From assembly GCA_013407085.1 (NCBI GenBank), contig JACCGJ010014744.1, positions 28,651 through 92,650 of the forward strand: a stretch of DNA of 64,000 bases, read 5' to 3'. The notes under the pieces are model-generated. The model saw only the letters and a list, made by a program, of their open reading frames with translations, was not told where the DNA came from and made no database searches. Made by a program: the position numbers and the translations under genes. The DNA comes from Atriophallophorus winterbourni (lineage: Eukaryota; Platyhelminthes; Trematoda; Plagiorchiida; Microphallidae). Positions 1 through 12,280 of this stretch are shown here, piece after piece. Each line of letters begins with the position of its first letter. The stretch's first letter is position 1.

Positions 1-1290
1 AGACTTAATGGGAGCCATTTTATGTTTGTTTGGACCAATGGCTCTCTTGATCCCATCATACATGCCGTGAAAATTTCCAGTATCCGCAGCTTTTTGGATA
101 CTAAGGCTAATTTCTGTCCAGTAGTCATTTGCACATCGCCTTGCAGTCTGTTGGACCTTATTTCTGGCTGCTCTTAAAAGTCGTAAGTTTTCATCTGTTG
201 GCATACCTTTGAACCTCAAGAATGCTGACCGTTTCTCATCCAACACAGCAGTCATCTCAGAAGCTTTTGCTTCGAACCAGTCGCTCGTTCGAGCTTTCTT
301 CGGACCGAAAGTGGAAAGTGCGACTCGGCATATGCTGTTTTTAATCGATTCCCAGTTTTCTGAAGCCGATTCAAGTGGGGTTGTCTTGCTGAACTCGGCT
401 GTGAAGGCTTTTGCAAATCGCGCAGCTAGATTAGGTTCGCACATGCGGGTGACGTCAATCCTAGGCTTACCAGACAATTTGGTGCGGTGAAATCTCGTGT
501 CGGAAAGCTTCAGTTTTGCACAAACCAGTGAATGATCAGTGTCACAGTCTGCGCTTTGATATGATCTGGTGAGAAGTACGCTTCCTATATTAGTGCGCCT
601 AACAAGGATAAGATCAAGCTGGTGCCAGTGCTTAGAGCGAGGATGTTTCCAAAAGACCTTATGCTGTGGTTTTGTTTGAAAGAAAGTGTTACTAACACAG
701 AGACTGAACTGTGTGCATAATTCTAAAAGGCGTAGTCCATTTTCATTAGTTTTACCTACACCGAATTTCCCGAGACAGCTTTGCCAAGATTCGTAATCCG
801 CACCAACTCTAGCATTGAAATCACCCAATACCACTACACAGTTTCTTTGTGGCACGTTTTTCAGGACTGTTGCGAGGTTGTAATAAAAAGCGTCTTTTTC
901 AGTAGTCGTCGCAGAGAGCGTCGGCGCATAAACGTTTACCAACGTAATGGTACCAGTAATGCACCTCAGATTTAGAGTCCAAATCCGTTCGCTCCCGCTG
1001 CTGCTCGGTTCAGTTGCTTTTAGAAGGTCGTTTCGAACGGCAAACCCAACTCCATGCAGTCGAGGCTCATCAGAACCCCTTCCTTTCCAAAAAAACGTGT
1101 AATCTCTTTCTGTCAGCTTACCAGTGTCTGGTAATCGCGTCTCTTGTAGGGCTGCCACGTCGACCTTTAGTCTCTTTAACTCGTTGTTAATAACAGCAGA
1201 TTTTCTTACGCCTCTGATATTCGAGACGTCGTCGTGAAATCCAGGAAGCATGGACCGGACGTTCCAGGTTCCCAGTTTCAGAAATGACAT
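1..1290 (-). CDS. RTE-type retrotransposon endonuclease (RTE-A), partial, open to window edge
   Basis: An uninterrupted minus-strand reading frame of 430 codons starts at the ATG at 1290-1288 and leaves the window still open. It encodes an apurinic/apyrimidinic-type endonuclease, the domain that nicks target DNA for target-primed reverse transcription. Visible motifs in order are GTWNVRSM near residue 7, LQETRLP near 45, VNVYAPT near 110, GDFNARVG near 155, QLDLILVRR near 205 and DTDHSLV near 230. They are followed by a linker typical of RTE-type proteins. The reverse transcriptase would lie left of the window. The unbroken frame makes this the best preserved RTE-A copy here; the other copies (8,640-15,810 and 45,060-46,500) are decayed. 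The family call rests on motif order, not on a search. Confidence 0.85.
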   Translation of the reverse strand, partial: MSFLKLGTWNVRSMLPGFHDDVSNIRGVRKSAVINNELKRLKVDVAALQETRLPDTGKLTERDYTFFWKGRGSDEPRLHGVGFAVRNDLLKATEPSSSGSERIWTLNLRCITGTITLVNVYAPTLSATTTEKDAFYYNLATVLKNVPQRNCVVVLGDFNARVGADYESWQSCLGKFGVGKTNENGLRLLELCTQFSLCVSNTFFQTKPQHKVFWKHPRSKHWHQLDLILVRRTNIGSVLLTRSYQSADCDTDHSLVCAKLKLSDTRFHRTKLSGKPRIDVTRMCEPNLAARFAKAFTAEFSKTTPLESASENWESIKNSICRVALSTFGPKKARTSDWFEAKASEMTAVLDEKRSAFLRFKGMPTDENLRLLRAARNKVQQTARRCANDYWTEISLSIQKAADTGNFHGMYDGIKRAIGPNKHKMAPIKS

Positions 1291-2080
1291 TTGTTTTTTC
1301 GTAGTTGGTTTCGCTGGTGCGGAAATAACAGTCTGCTTGTCGGTTGATTCCTAATCCCCATGCACCCAATGAGGATAGCAGACCGTGGCGAGACGGCACC
1401 ATATTGGCTGGGGGCTGCCCAGCTTGAGGCGGGCGGTAGCCGTCCAATGAGACCTGAAAGTCTCTCCCACCGTCGAAAGCAGCCCCAGGCGCTGAGCTCT
1501 ACGCCAATCGAGCCATAGCTTTTAACCGGTATCTGCTGCTTCCCGTGTTATTATCCGCAGAAGCGGAATGGAGTGTCCTCTCCATTGGTGCGTTGTGATG
1601 TACGCCAGGGCAGTTCAAAGTGGAGAACTAGCTGTTGCCCATGCAGCAAGTGCTCCCTCTCCACGGCACCATCGGAACCAAAGGAACAGCTAGGCTGATA
1701 CGTTTGGACAACGATGCCGTCGCAGAAGTTGGCAGGGCGAAGTTGTAAAAAAACTTCGGACTGCCTAACGGGACTCCGGCTCCGGATTTTTCCTCGAGGT
1801 TGACTCCTGAAGCCTTTTCCATGATTGGATGTAGCCACAAGGCAGTGGAGGTTTGAGATAAGGGTTTTCCTTCCCCATGGTGGACCGCCTTCATGGACTT
1901 ACGAGCTCCACCTGCCCGAAGCATGCTGGTTTTGAGGCGCCAGTCAGCCGCCTTCGCCCTTTCTCCTGTCAGTAGAAGCAGTTCCGCCGGGTCGCACAGG
2001 ACCACGCGTGCAGGCCAGGAGCTGGACTTGGTTGCCAGAGGCTATATGAGACGCGTGCCATTGGAGCATTTTTAGAATTG
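1291..2080 (-). mobile_element. 5' untranslated region of RTE-A
   Basis: This stretch lies directly upstream of the RTE-A endonuclease ATG. Parts of it recur next to other RTE remnants: 1,549-1,880 resembles 2,320-2,640 and 15,525-15,800, and 1,930-2,010 resembles the reverse of 16,065-16,130. Recurrence beside endonuclease sequence in several copies is why I read it as element leader rather than host DNA. Short open frames inside it are not conserved between copies, so I call no protein. Confidence 0.6.
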
Positions 2081-2892
2081 GGAGCTTATCGCCAAAACCG
2101 CCCCGGCTTTGACAACCTTGGAACCAACGTGTACAATTATTAAATGCGGAATCATTTTTATGCCAAACATTTTCAAATCTATTGTGGTTCTGCTCACATA
2201 CGAGTACAGTGGGAGACTATTTAAAACGAAGCAGGCGAATTTTCTAGGTTTGTGTTGCAAGCGATTGTTGTGAATGTTTTTCCAAAGTGAATATTTGGAA
2301 TGGACTTCCTCTACAGTGATGGGCTGAGATGTGCGCCAAGGCAGTTGCATACGGAGAATTAGCTGTTTTTCAAGCAGCAAGTGCTAGATCTCCACGACAC
2401 CGAAAGTAAAAGTAGTTTGATAAATTTTCACAACAATGTCGTCTCAGAATTTTCCGGGACAAAGTTACAGCGTTACAGAATTCCTTATTCGGATATTTTC
2501 ACTAGGTTTATTCCTGAAACCTTTTCCGTGAGTGGATATAGGAAAAGGCAGTAGAAGTTAATGGTAATTGTTTTCTCTCCACTAATTGGACCACTTTCAT
2601 TAACGTAGGACCTCCATCAGCACGAACCAAAGTGGATTAGAGGTGCTATTTAGCTGACTTCGCCCATTATCCTGTGAGTAGATGCAGTTTCACCGGGTCA
2701 CGAAAGACCACACAGACAGGCGGATAGCTTGGCTTGTTTGTCATAAGCTATATAAAACGCGAGTCATCAAAACATGTTTACGCAAATGGGAGGTTTTCCC
2801 CAAAACCACTCAGATTATACAAAGCTATAAATTATTTAAATTTTTAAACACTCGAATAATCTTATACCTGTGTCCATTCTACCAGCACCTAT
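2081..2892 (-). repeat. Decayed second RTE-A leader and junction repeats
   Basis: Positions 2,320-2,640 are a diverged second copy of the RTE-A leader, similar to 15,540-15,800. Positions 2,115-2,310 match 44,090-44,350, including the shared phrase around CAAGCGATT and GTGAATGTTTTT. No open frame of interest was seen. The region joins block A at about 2,893. Confidence 0.5.
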
Positions 2893-4864
2893 AATTAGTT
2901 CAGCATGAGTATGATATTAGGATATCACTTTTCAATTGGATTAGTTAAGTGGTGTTTTCAAAACAAACAATTAATTCTCCAATCACTGATCATACGGGGT
3001 TTGAGTTGCAAAGCAATATGAAATTACATAATATTAACCTGCATATCACTGGAGCTGGTGCATTTCAGAAAATAGACAATCTTTGTCCTATTATATTAAG
3101 ATTTGAGTATGCAGTTAACAATTTAGTAAAATTCTCGCAGTTGACACTAGTTATAACGCGAGGTATTCACCCCACTTGGTTACGAAAGCAATGCTGATAC
3201 CTATTTTGTCAGGTTACTTTGTGTTTAACTTACGCATGGTCAGCAATTAATCGTCGTATCCTTGTTTCATAACAGTGTGGTTAGAATTATGTTCACGGAA
3301 TCGCACTAGAATGTAGATCCTGTTAGGAAATCAACATGATACAATCTTTATATAAAAGCTACATCAGAATTCATTTGAAAATCGAAACACGTTCACTTTA
3401 GATTTATGCACTGCACAAATTTTTCGGAAGATATTTTTCAAATTATGTATTATTTTACACATCGTTTTGCTGGACCTCTTTATCATAGCGGAAAAATAAA
3501 TGTTCGTAAATATTTCATTGTAATTCACTAAGTGAGCAATACGCGCTTCTTCACAAATTGCCGAAGATGTTGCCTTTTTATTCAGATGAGCTATTTATAG
3601 TTTTTAGTGAAGATACGTTATGGAACCTCTGTTAGACTAGATAACATTTTATTGAATTCCATTTGGTTAGAATATTTTCCTTGATACTTCTATTTCAAAT
3701 CAGCTGGACTGAATCGAAGATGTAAACAGTGTGAATAAAAGTTGCCCGTTCGAGGCCTATATCTAGGCAAACACAATTTAAATCCACATAATTTACCGTC
3801 GTTAACCAGTGCTTTACCCAGGAACTATTTATCAAAATTGTAGTCCAAGTTAAATTTGAATGAACATGAGCAATATCTCAGTGTCATCAGTGAAAGTGAA
3901 TTACCGACAAACAAAGGATCAAGTCGGAATATGTTTTGTTTAATAGAGACAATCGTGATAGAGGCAAACGATTTTTTCGATTAAACAAAAATAAAAATTG
4001 ATATTAACTGACTAGGATCTCAAAAATTACAATTAAAATTACATCATTTGACTGAAACAATTGACAGAAGCACACGCCGAAAATTCACTTTGTAGAAAGT
4101 TCATATAACTCAGATAACAGAACTCAACGATGGCGTTTATCCGCCGGTCACTTCTTTGTAATCCCCATGAAACTGATACCGTTATGTAAAGTCACATGAG
4201 CACAGAGTTTATAATGTTTTTCTGTTCAGACATTGACTTTGCCATATGACCATCCTTGTTCAACTTTGATTGAATCTCATCGAAACATACTATATCTGGA
4301 TATGGATATTTGGACCAACATAAGTTACTATCTCGATAAAAAGAAGCACACCTTTTTTATCTGCGGCCATGTTTACAATCATTCAATATCTTTCTTGAAG
4401 AGTCTAGACACATAGTGACTTGTCGTAATATATTTTGCCAGTTATCAAAACTCTTGAGATTTTACACCGTACAAAGACGAAATGAAACGTTGTCGACAAT
4501 ACGAGACAAATGGATATCGTAGGTTATGTAGGTGGCTGATATGATTAAGCCAGCTGAATCAGGTGTAAATCGCGATGCATTTTTTGATGTCTATTACATT
4601 GTTTACACAGGCTTCAAGTCACTCGATCAAACGTTACATTATCACCTTAATGCATCAGCGACGTCGAGATACCTAACGATTATCGCGCTCATCCACCAAT
4701 CTCACAAGGCAAGAGAACGCCAACCGGTTAATAACGTTTATTAAGCACATGATACAATAAGAATGAACGGCTACTTTCTAAAGGCAACTTAATTAAATAC
4801 AACACGGAATTCAACGCGTCTATCCCCGTTGTCACTCCGATCCGATTTGTCAATCGATTTCTTG

Positions 4865-5092
4865 CTAACCGGAACATCGCAAGCCCGCAACGCGCTGGGC
4901 TGGCGTTTTGCATCTCCCCGAATATTTAATAATATTTGCGCTCGAACGGTCTTTATGCAGTACCTCCAGAACCCTAAATGTTGAGGGTTCGCAATTGAAA
5001 TTCAAAAATTCCAAGATAACTATTGTGTATGATCCAACCATCATAACTCGAAATGATTGCACTTGAACTAAGCGATAGAGAGTACCATTCAA
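4865..5092 (-). other. Short reading frame shared by blocks A and B
   Basis: A 75-codon minus-strand frame starts with MNGT and contains FRVLEVLH followed by a DRSS motif. The matching place in block B (27,014-27,229) has a 71-codon frame with the same start, the same FRVLEVLH and many conservative replacements. Block C lacks this part. I do not recognise the family. It could be a fragment of an element protein, or chance in an old repeat. Confidence 0.25.
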
Positions 5093-7420
5093 AACGGCTG
5101 CAGACGAACAACCTCAACCGCTTTTGGAGGATACGCACTTCGTCATTTTTGCGATGAATCTTTTAGCAAATCAGATTAAAATCACAAAGGGCATATAGAT
5201 TTTATGGAGAGTGAATGGACGAAATTTGCCTTGAAAAGTTTGGCATGTTGATTCATCTTTTGTCATTTCGTAATAAAACGTTTGTCGAATAGGCATTTAC
5301 TTGAATTGTGCTATTTTCGCTACACATATAGCCACACCGACAAATTATGAAAATCTCCCTCCCCCTCTTGATTACCCTTGATAATTTTACTCTATACGTC
5401 ATTGCCTTATTTCTGATCAACGTTTGAATATGTGGTTACTCTCATAATCTAAAGTAGTCCATAGGCACAGAAGCGGCGTCAAACAAAGTGTCATAGTAAG
5501 GATAAGTAGCATGACTAAGTATCATTTACCCAGCACGTCTGTTTTAAGACATAATGTTGATTATTCTTTAGTAAACTGTTTGTCTCAGTTTCTGTATATA
5601 TGAAATAATTGGTAATCGATCTGCATGATAACCTGTGCATTAAAACCAACGCAATTCGAATGAACAAAGCACTGTGAATCACACCTCTAAAAGTGCGGAC
5701 TTACGGGGTGAACGGTAAACGGTTTCGATGAGAACCCTTTATATAAATATTGAGTTTAGGATGAATATTAGCTACTTAATATCGCATCACTGCCACATCG
5801 AGCTTAGGGACCGCAACTTGAACTGAAATGGAGAATTCGACCGCTTCGGCATTTAGTCGCTCGCAATGCGGTTTACTACCCTATCATGACTGTCAAACTT
5901 GGTTGAGCGAAGCTTATTAGCCAGAAGTCAAACAATCATTAAAAAACTGTTATAACCAACAGGTGAAAGCGTTCTATCCATTACGAATACACGAATGCTC
6001 CCAAACACATTCCTATCATTTTTTATCTTTTAGTTATTAGGAAGATTTTAAATTAGAAGACACTTCAATCAATCTCACGATTAACTGTTATAAACTGATA
6101 TCTATTATGTTGCTCAAGTATGCCCTTGAATGAACTACCTCAAATAGGGTCTGTGCTCATTTATCCTAGCTTCGCGACGTTACTGTGAAAACCTAATCCA
6201 TATTTGCAATCAGCTGCACATTTTTTTATCCTATTAATAATTGACGATGAATTTAATTAACGATTTTTAAATATGGCGTTTAGATAACCATGCTGGATTT
6301 CCTTAAACTCCATTTATACAATATTTTGCTTCGTTTTCCATCGAAATATACGTAGCTAAGTCTTAGAAAAACTGGTGTGCTCTGCTTAAACTTAATTGCT
6401 GAGATGGCCTCTTGCTCAAAATATGAATATTCCAGGCTCTATCAAGCACCTGAGTTTGAAAGTAACAGTTTTTGAAACGTTCATCTGTAAAATCTCACTT
6501 GTGAACTTCTGACCGCCATCTAAGATGCACACATCTAGATTCGAAAATGCTCTGCGCTTGGATGAATTTCCGTGCGCGATTAATCATACTATCGAGCTCA
6601 TGTGAACAAGCAAATGCCAGCAAAAAAGCCAGTTAAGAAGGATGAGTCATTTTTCCTTTTGCTTTTTAAGTTACTCTGAAATTAATCTAAGCAAGGCATA
6701 TTCAATTTTAATCCCCTAGTATCAAGTTATGCATCAATAAAATTAAAACGGTTTTCAGCCGAAACAAAAACAGCAAACAAGTAAATTGGTTGAAAAAAAT
6801 CACGGATTTCGCATGTTCACATTATAAAAATATGTACTTCATACTTGTGGCGTTTAGCCTATGATTTCATTTTCAAAACTATATCAAAACACGCGTTTTA
6901 TATAGTATCAGACAATCCCATCGTTCGCCTGGCAAACACGCGTGACCAATTTGCATGGCGTAACAGCTTATTCTGACATGAGAAAATGCGAATTCGAGTG
7001 GCTAAGACCTCAAACCCAGCTCTCTTCGGACAGGTAGACCTCATAAATCGATGAAAACGGACCACCACTGCTGATAAAACATAGATTACAAACATCTAGT
7101 GCCTTTAAGTTGTACGCAATCAGGAAAAAAGCTTCAGCAATCAACCATGATAAGAAATCTGAAGTTAGAAATTCTACGCGATTTCGCATGGGCAAATGTT
7201 GAAACACTTCTATCTCTTGAGTGCATCAACACCACTGTTCTTTTTATCCAATTGTGTCTTGGAGAGAAACCCATCGCTGCATGGTTAACAGATACTTCTT
7301 GTTAATCAATTGCACTGGCATGCATTTTAGTGCACCCTCAGTGGATGGACGCTATTTTATTTCTGTGGATATTTCCATAAAAAGCAGATAAGGGTTAAAA
7401 GTTAGTGCATTTCTGTCGGG

Positions 7421-7480
7421 CACACACCTCACGATATGTCTGGTGCTGTTTGCACTCACCAGTTATTGACGGCGATATCA
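7421..7480 (-). ncRNA. Degenerate hammerhead-like motif in block A
   Basis: Read on the minus strand, this copy has CTGGTGAG in place of the CTGATGAG core, then TGC-AAACA-GCA as stem and loop II. The GAAA box and the GTC cleavage site are mutated. It sits at the same place in block A as the better copies at 29,466 (block B) and 48,575 (block C). It is probably inactive. Confidence 0.45.
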
Positions 7481-7720
7481 GGTGTAAAATACTCCGAAAG
7501 TGGACACGATAGGTATTCGATATAAAGCAGTTGAAACGTTCAGAAAGCAGCGACAGCGACAGTCACTTCAAGGATCTTCGCTGATATGCCATGGTGGGAA
7601 AGGGCCCGGATAACCTAACATCATTACCAAACGAAGCACAGAGATGATCGAAGTATACTCCTTTCGGGAGTCTCAAACGAAGGTTCAGAGTAATGATCGA
7701 TGTATAATCGACGAAACGTG

Positions 7721-8639
7721 CAACCATACAACTTGCGAAATTGCTTCGCTACTGGTAGGGAGTAGCATGCGACAACTCGCTAGAGTCTCATAGCCATTAC
7801 TATTTTCACTCTCACATCTGTCTATGCCGGGCAACATGACGCATGGATAAGACTTATGATTTCATACATACATATATCCACCCTACCCACTAGAAGATCT
7901 GAGTGTTTGCCAGGCCATGGGCACTCCAAAAGAGAGAGTATGTTTAAAACGCCCCGAAAAACAAAGAATCAGCGTTTTGAAAACTTTTTATATAATTAAT
8001 TTGTGTGTAAGTGATTCAGCTTACCGTAAAAACGTCAAAAAATAATTCGCATTGATTTTGTCCCCAATAATCAAAATCGCAGATTTACCTGTATTTTGTG
8101 CGCGTACATATCAAAGGAAGCACAAATCTAGCTTTAAAAGGAAATTATGCTTCAACTGTTTACCAAAAACCTTCTATTCTGATACTTTCGGGAGAGTTTC
8201 TCCACTGAAGTCTTTCATGCTATCTGATTTTCACGCTATGCCGCAATAAATTGCAGTTACGGGTTTACTTGCACAAAACCAACTTCCACCGTTATCTGAT
8301 AAGCTTCATCTATCCAATTCAAATGCTCTTGAATCGTTACTCGCATACATTCAACCGTTTTCGAATAAACATTTCAAGGAAGCAATCGTTATTTTGTTTA
8401 GCACATTTCAGAAGTACATATCGCAGAATAATGCTATATTATGCCCTTGTGTTAAGTTGAATTGTTTGTATAAAGGCATAAATTTGTGAAAAAAAACAAC
8501 TAGCAGTGCAGCAAAAAGATGCAAATATAATTCGGTCAGATTTAACTCAAGTGAATTTCTGTGAATGAATTTGCATGCGTTCGATTCACCACTGTTCGAG
8601 ATGTTTAGTTCAGAGAATTCATAGGAGAAGCCAATATAT
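7721..8639. other. AT-rich DNA with no recognised gene
   Basis: Only short open frames are present (for example 8,052-8,249 plus and 8,408-8,653 minus). None shows a motif I recognise and none recurs elsewhere in the window. No RNA gene or repeat array was seen. Confidence 0.5.
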
Positions 8640-8993
8640 TCGAAATCATCCAAATCAAGGGATCGATGTCAAGAGCTGTCTTTTCTCTTTTGCAGATATC
8701 TTTGAACCAAAAGTGCGATCTGCCCTAACGTCGTATTCCTGACATCAACACACCATGGATTATGCCTTTTGGAATACAAACAATTTCTATTCGGTACAAA
8801 TTACCCAACCAGCGTAAGCGCGATGTCACAATAAGGTGAACATGCTCTATAGACCTCGTTTGGCAAGTTCATCAGCGTTCATTAATTTGGTCATTCAAGA
8901 TCAATCCAATATACGGCAGATGCTACGTAAATGGAATTCATTCAGTTTTCTTTTGTGTCTTTCGTGGATGGTCCAAGTTTCACTGCTTTACAG
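8640..8993 (-). mobile_element. RTE-A remnant, 3' part, left of LTR-1
   Basis: This segment aligns with 45,061-45,405, and both carry decayed minus-strand sequence of the distal reverse transcriptase and tail of RTE-A. It continues on the other side of LTR-1 at 14,220. It is separated from that part only by LTR-1 and its 4-bp target duplication. Frames are broken by many stops. Confidence 0.55.
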
Positions 8994-8997
8994 AAAA

Positions 8998-9139
8998 CGT
9001 AACAACATTATCTTACTGTATACAACAATTAACGTTGATAAACACATGCCGTTAAATCGTGTTCCGCGATAAACCTTCATTCTCTTGTGCTTGTTCTCCT
9101 ACATTCTTGAGACATTATTGTAGTGGTCAGTCCACTAAA
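8998..9139 (+). repeat. 5' LTR of LTR-1
   Basis: It aligns with the 3' LTR over its whole length, except for a block of about 41 bp that is missing here around 9,066. Both copies contain TTGATAAACAC and end in GTCAGTCCACTA. The first base pair is CG instead of the canonical TG, a likely decay change. Confidence 0.75.
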
Positions 9140-9142
9140 AAT

Positions 9143-9160
9143 TGGTGAGCCCGACGTGAT
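9143..9160 (+). promoter_or_regulatory. Primer binding site of LTR-1 (tRNA-Trp)
   Basis: TGGTGAGCCCGACGTGAT follows the 5' LTR by three bases. It starts with TGG, the complement of the tRNA CCA end, and agrees with the 3' end of metazoan tRNA-Trp as used by CsRn1-type elements. The tRNA match is from memory of the family. Confidence 0.75.
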
Positions 9161-9289
9161 TCAGGAATCCTTCGTGTACTACATTTAGTAAGCCTAATAT
9201 CCAGGTACACTTCAAAATTTTCTTCGGTACGTCATATTTTCCCGATTAACATCTGCGTTATTTCAGGTTAATTTTTTACCTCATTTCAT

Positions 9290-9535
9290 CACGCTTGTTA
9301 CAATCCTATTCGGTAACCTGGAATACACGGACCTTCGTGTATCCCCTCGGTACGCATTTACCTCTTTCTGTGGAAATAGTGGAACACGCCACCCCCGGAT
9401 CACCGACGCTTGACGCCATCCTATCCGGTAGCCCGAAGTACACGCATGCTTCGTGTATCCCTTCCGGTGTGGAGACCTTGGCACACGCACCCGCGTGATA
9501 GAGGTCAGACGAACACGACCTCAACCTAACCCGCT
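9290..9535 (+). repeat. Tandem hairpin repeats, left group
   Basis: About two units of roughly 115 bp are present. Each unit has an inverted repeat of the form TACACG-six or seven bases-CGTGTA (9,323-9,342 and 9,438-9,458), followed by a C-rich stretch and CACGCCACCC. The same units occur at 13,330-13,510 in the same element. Whether they belong to the LTR-1 leader or are a separate satellite is unclear. Confidence 0.6.
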
Positions 9536-9926
9536 GCCTTATGGGTCAGGCTATTTAGCTAAAGGCTTTGGTCGAGAACCCTAATTGTTCTCCTGTTTAG
9601 GCATGGGTGACCTGACAGTATTCTAACCCGCATGCAACCATGACTATTACTACGAACCCAATTCCATAGTGCATCGGCAGTCGCGCACGATAAACAGGGT
9701 CGCCTTACCAGCTGCATACAGCAGGGCGGGTAAGCGAAAACAAACTACTGCTGGCCCCACTCTTCAAATTGTTTCTGACCCTTCCCCTCCCCCATCCACT
9801 TCTTACAAATCTCCGTCTGTCAATCTCAGCTTCAGAAAAGACCGCGCTGAACAGGTTGGAACATTTCCTCTGCGCAAAGATACAGATCACTTTTTGAAAC
9901 CTCGGGCCTCTGCTCACATCGGAGCC

Positions 9927-10780
9927 ATGAATGTCAGAACTCTCAGACAAATAGGCCAGCAAGCTGCATTGGCTTTAACTGTAGATAGTCTTTCTTTTGA
10001 TGTTTGCTGTTTATCGGAAACACGCATATATGATCCGCCTATCATTACTGAACTTACTGTCCCAAACCTTTCAACTCGCTACTTTTTGCGCTGCTCTGGT
10101 GATTCTGTAGCTGCCATTTCAGGACAGGCGGGTGTTTGTATAATGCTGAATTCATGTGCCGAATCCTGTCTAATCGATTGGATTCCTTTCAATAGCAGGA
10201 TGTTCGCGGTTAAACTGGCCACTAATGTTAGACCAAACTCGAAATCCTATAATCAGAGATGATTGATTATTGTAGCATCTTATGCCCCGGCTAACACCAA
10301 TTCCGACGACGAGAAGAACGCCTTCTGCGACGATCTTTATGCTCTTTTGCGACGTGCGAAAAGCTCCGATATTGTTGTCTTAGCGGGAGATAGGAATGCC
10401 AGACTGGGTCGCTTAGATGCATCTGAATCACAATTAGGTGGCATGTTTGGTCTTGAAGTCCAACGCAGAGATAATGGTGAACGGTTTATACAATTCTGTG
10501 CACAATCTCGATTATTCATTAGCAGCACTTCCTTTCACCATAAAAGATGTAAATGTGCCACATGGCGCTCGCCGGATGGAAGCCATACTTTTGCCCAAAT
10601 CGATTATATCGCCATAAGCGCTCGCTGGAGAGGTTGCATTGAGGACTGCCGCTCATTTTGGAATACCTGCATAGATTCAGATTATGTAGTTGTGCGATAT
10701 AGGTTCTCATTAAAATTCTCCGGTACGGAAACGCATTGCGTTCGAAAAATTCTCTTAGCCTGCAGTTCAAGACATTTATA
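9927..10780 (+). pseudogene. RTE-B endonuclease, one internal stop
   Basis: From the ATG at 9,927 the frame reads MNVRTLRQIGQQ and then CCLSETRIY, SYAPANTN, VLAGDRNARLG, FAQIDYIA and CIDSDYVVV. This is the motif order of an apurinic-type endonuclease. A TGA at 10,260-10,262 breaks the frame, and translation resumes in the same frame at once, so this is a single nonsense change. Two catalytic-type residues look altered: GDRN stands where GDFN is usual, and SDY where SDH is usual. A frameshift follows near 10,730. Confidence 0.75.
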
Positions 10781-11001
10781 GGACCATCTTGAGTAACTCA
10801 CTCTCAGTTGCCCCGTGTGCAACTGCCGATGAAAAGTGGAACAAAATAGCTGGGATTATGTGAGCCGCCGCAATGACAGCCTGTGAGACTACACAATCAA
10901 CCCAAAAGTTTCACTGGATTTTACAGCGCTCTATAGAAATTCTTCACCAGCGACGTCAAATACCTCATGGTCCTTGACACATTACAGAGCGTAGACGCGT
11001 A

Positions 11002-12280
11002 ATGGATAAACTTAAACCGAGCTTAAGACTAGAGAGAGAAAACTGGTGGCTAAATGAGGTAGAACAATTTGAAATAGCAAATGATGCGGGTAACGTGCGA
11101 AAACTATTCCAACTTATTCAATCGACGGGGCCTGCGAAAAAAGCAGTGAGTGAGATTATAGCGGAATTAGACGGTACTCTTATCACTAATAAGAATCGCC
11201 GCCTATCACGCTGGGCCGAACATTTTGAAGAACAATTCAGCTGGTCGTCTGCAACAGAATCACACCCTCATTTACAGCACTGCGATCCTTGGCTTGTTAG
11301 CGTAGATCCCCCTAATGATTTAGAAATTAAAGCTTGTATCGAATCTATGAAACGATTCAAAGCTGCTGGCCCTGATGACATACCGCTTGTTTTGTTCAAA
11401 GAAGTTGGCCAAGTCCTAATCAGCACAATAGCTGATCTCCTCCGTGAAGTGTGGTTGTCAGAATACGTCCCTCGGTGTTGGGGTGAATCGGTTATCACAC
11501 CTATATTTAAAAAAAGGCGTGCGAAGCTCATGCTTTAGTCACCGTGGGATTAGTCTCACTCCCATCATTACGAGATTATTAGCGTCCATATTTATTCAAA
11601 GATTACCATAGGGAATCACAGATCCAAGAAAAGCAAGCTGGCTTCCGACCTGGCAGAGGCTGTATCGACCACATTATTACTCTTCGACGGATCTTAGAAC
11701 TGCGGCACACCTATCGACAGCCGACAATAGCCATCTTTTTAGACTTCAAAGGAGCATTTGATTCAGTCGATCAAAATGTTCTATTTAACACCTTGCTTTT
11801 CAAAAGCGTTCGGCAAAAGTATGTCAACATACTACGTGCACTTTATGCTCATACATCCGGATGCGTTAAGGTTTATAACGAACTCTCACCCAAATTCCAC
11901 ACCACAAGTGGCGTCCGACAAGGATGTCCGATTTCTCCGTGTTTGTTCAATTTTGTAATTGATGCTATCATGGAATTATGCAGCGACGGTGCCCCAGCCA
12001 TCGGAGTTCACATAATGCCAGGCGGCAAGCTTCTCGACTTAGATTATGCTGATGATATAGTTCTGCTCTTCGACTCGAACACAGATGCAAAGGCTATATT
12101 TAACAAGCCAGCTAGTATTGTGCCCGCATTTGAAATGCGTTCCATAGTCGGCGCAGCGCGTCTTCCAGGCTTGTGTCCCCGCGATCATATATCGCAATGG
12201 CTAGTTACGCTTCAGAATATGTCCCGAAACCGTGTTCAATGGTGGTCTTGCACTAAGCATCTTCTTGGAGTGTTTGCCTA
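11002..12280 (+). pseudogene. RTE-B reverse transcriptase, frameshifted
   Basis: The first frame (11,002-11,538) carries the linker and the early reverse transcriptase motif around FKAAGPDDIPLVLFKE. After a shift near 11,515, the frame at 11,640-12,170 contains QAGFRPGRGCIDH, FLDFKGAFDSVD, SGVRQGCPISPCLFNF and the catalytic box LDYADDIVLL near 12,040. After about 12,150 the similarity fades. Domain order is that of the RTE/jockey group. The enzyme would copy the element RNA at the nicked target; this copy cannot make an intact protein. Confidence 0.75.

Larger units (their letters stand above)
2893..7720. repeat. Block A, long dispersed repeat, first copy
   Basis: This AT-rich stretch aligns by eye with block B (21,880-23,550 and 26,763-30,780), and its distal two thirds align with block C (46,505-49,250). 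Shared landmarks include the start near GGTGTTTTCAAAACAAACAA (2,952 and 21,912) and a segment ending at GAATTGTGCTATTTTCGCTA (5,304 and 27,483). Copies differ by many substitutions and small indels, so the duplication is old. Block A is the uninterrupted copy and shows the target site of the CR1-like element in block B. I see no convincing gene. One minus-strand frame at 4,865-5,092 is partly kept in block B. Confidence 0.75.

Noticed and set aside
2682..3197. Plus-strand frames at the start of block A
   Set aside because: The matching part of block B does not keep these frames, and no motif is present.
9281..9524. Overlapping open frames on both strands
   Set aside because: They come from the tandem C-rich hairpin repeats; several frames are open at once in both repeat groups, which is a composition effect.
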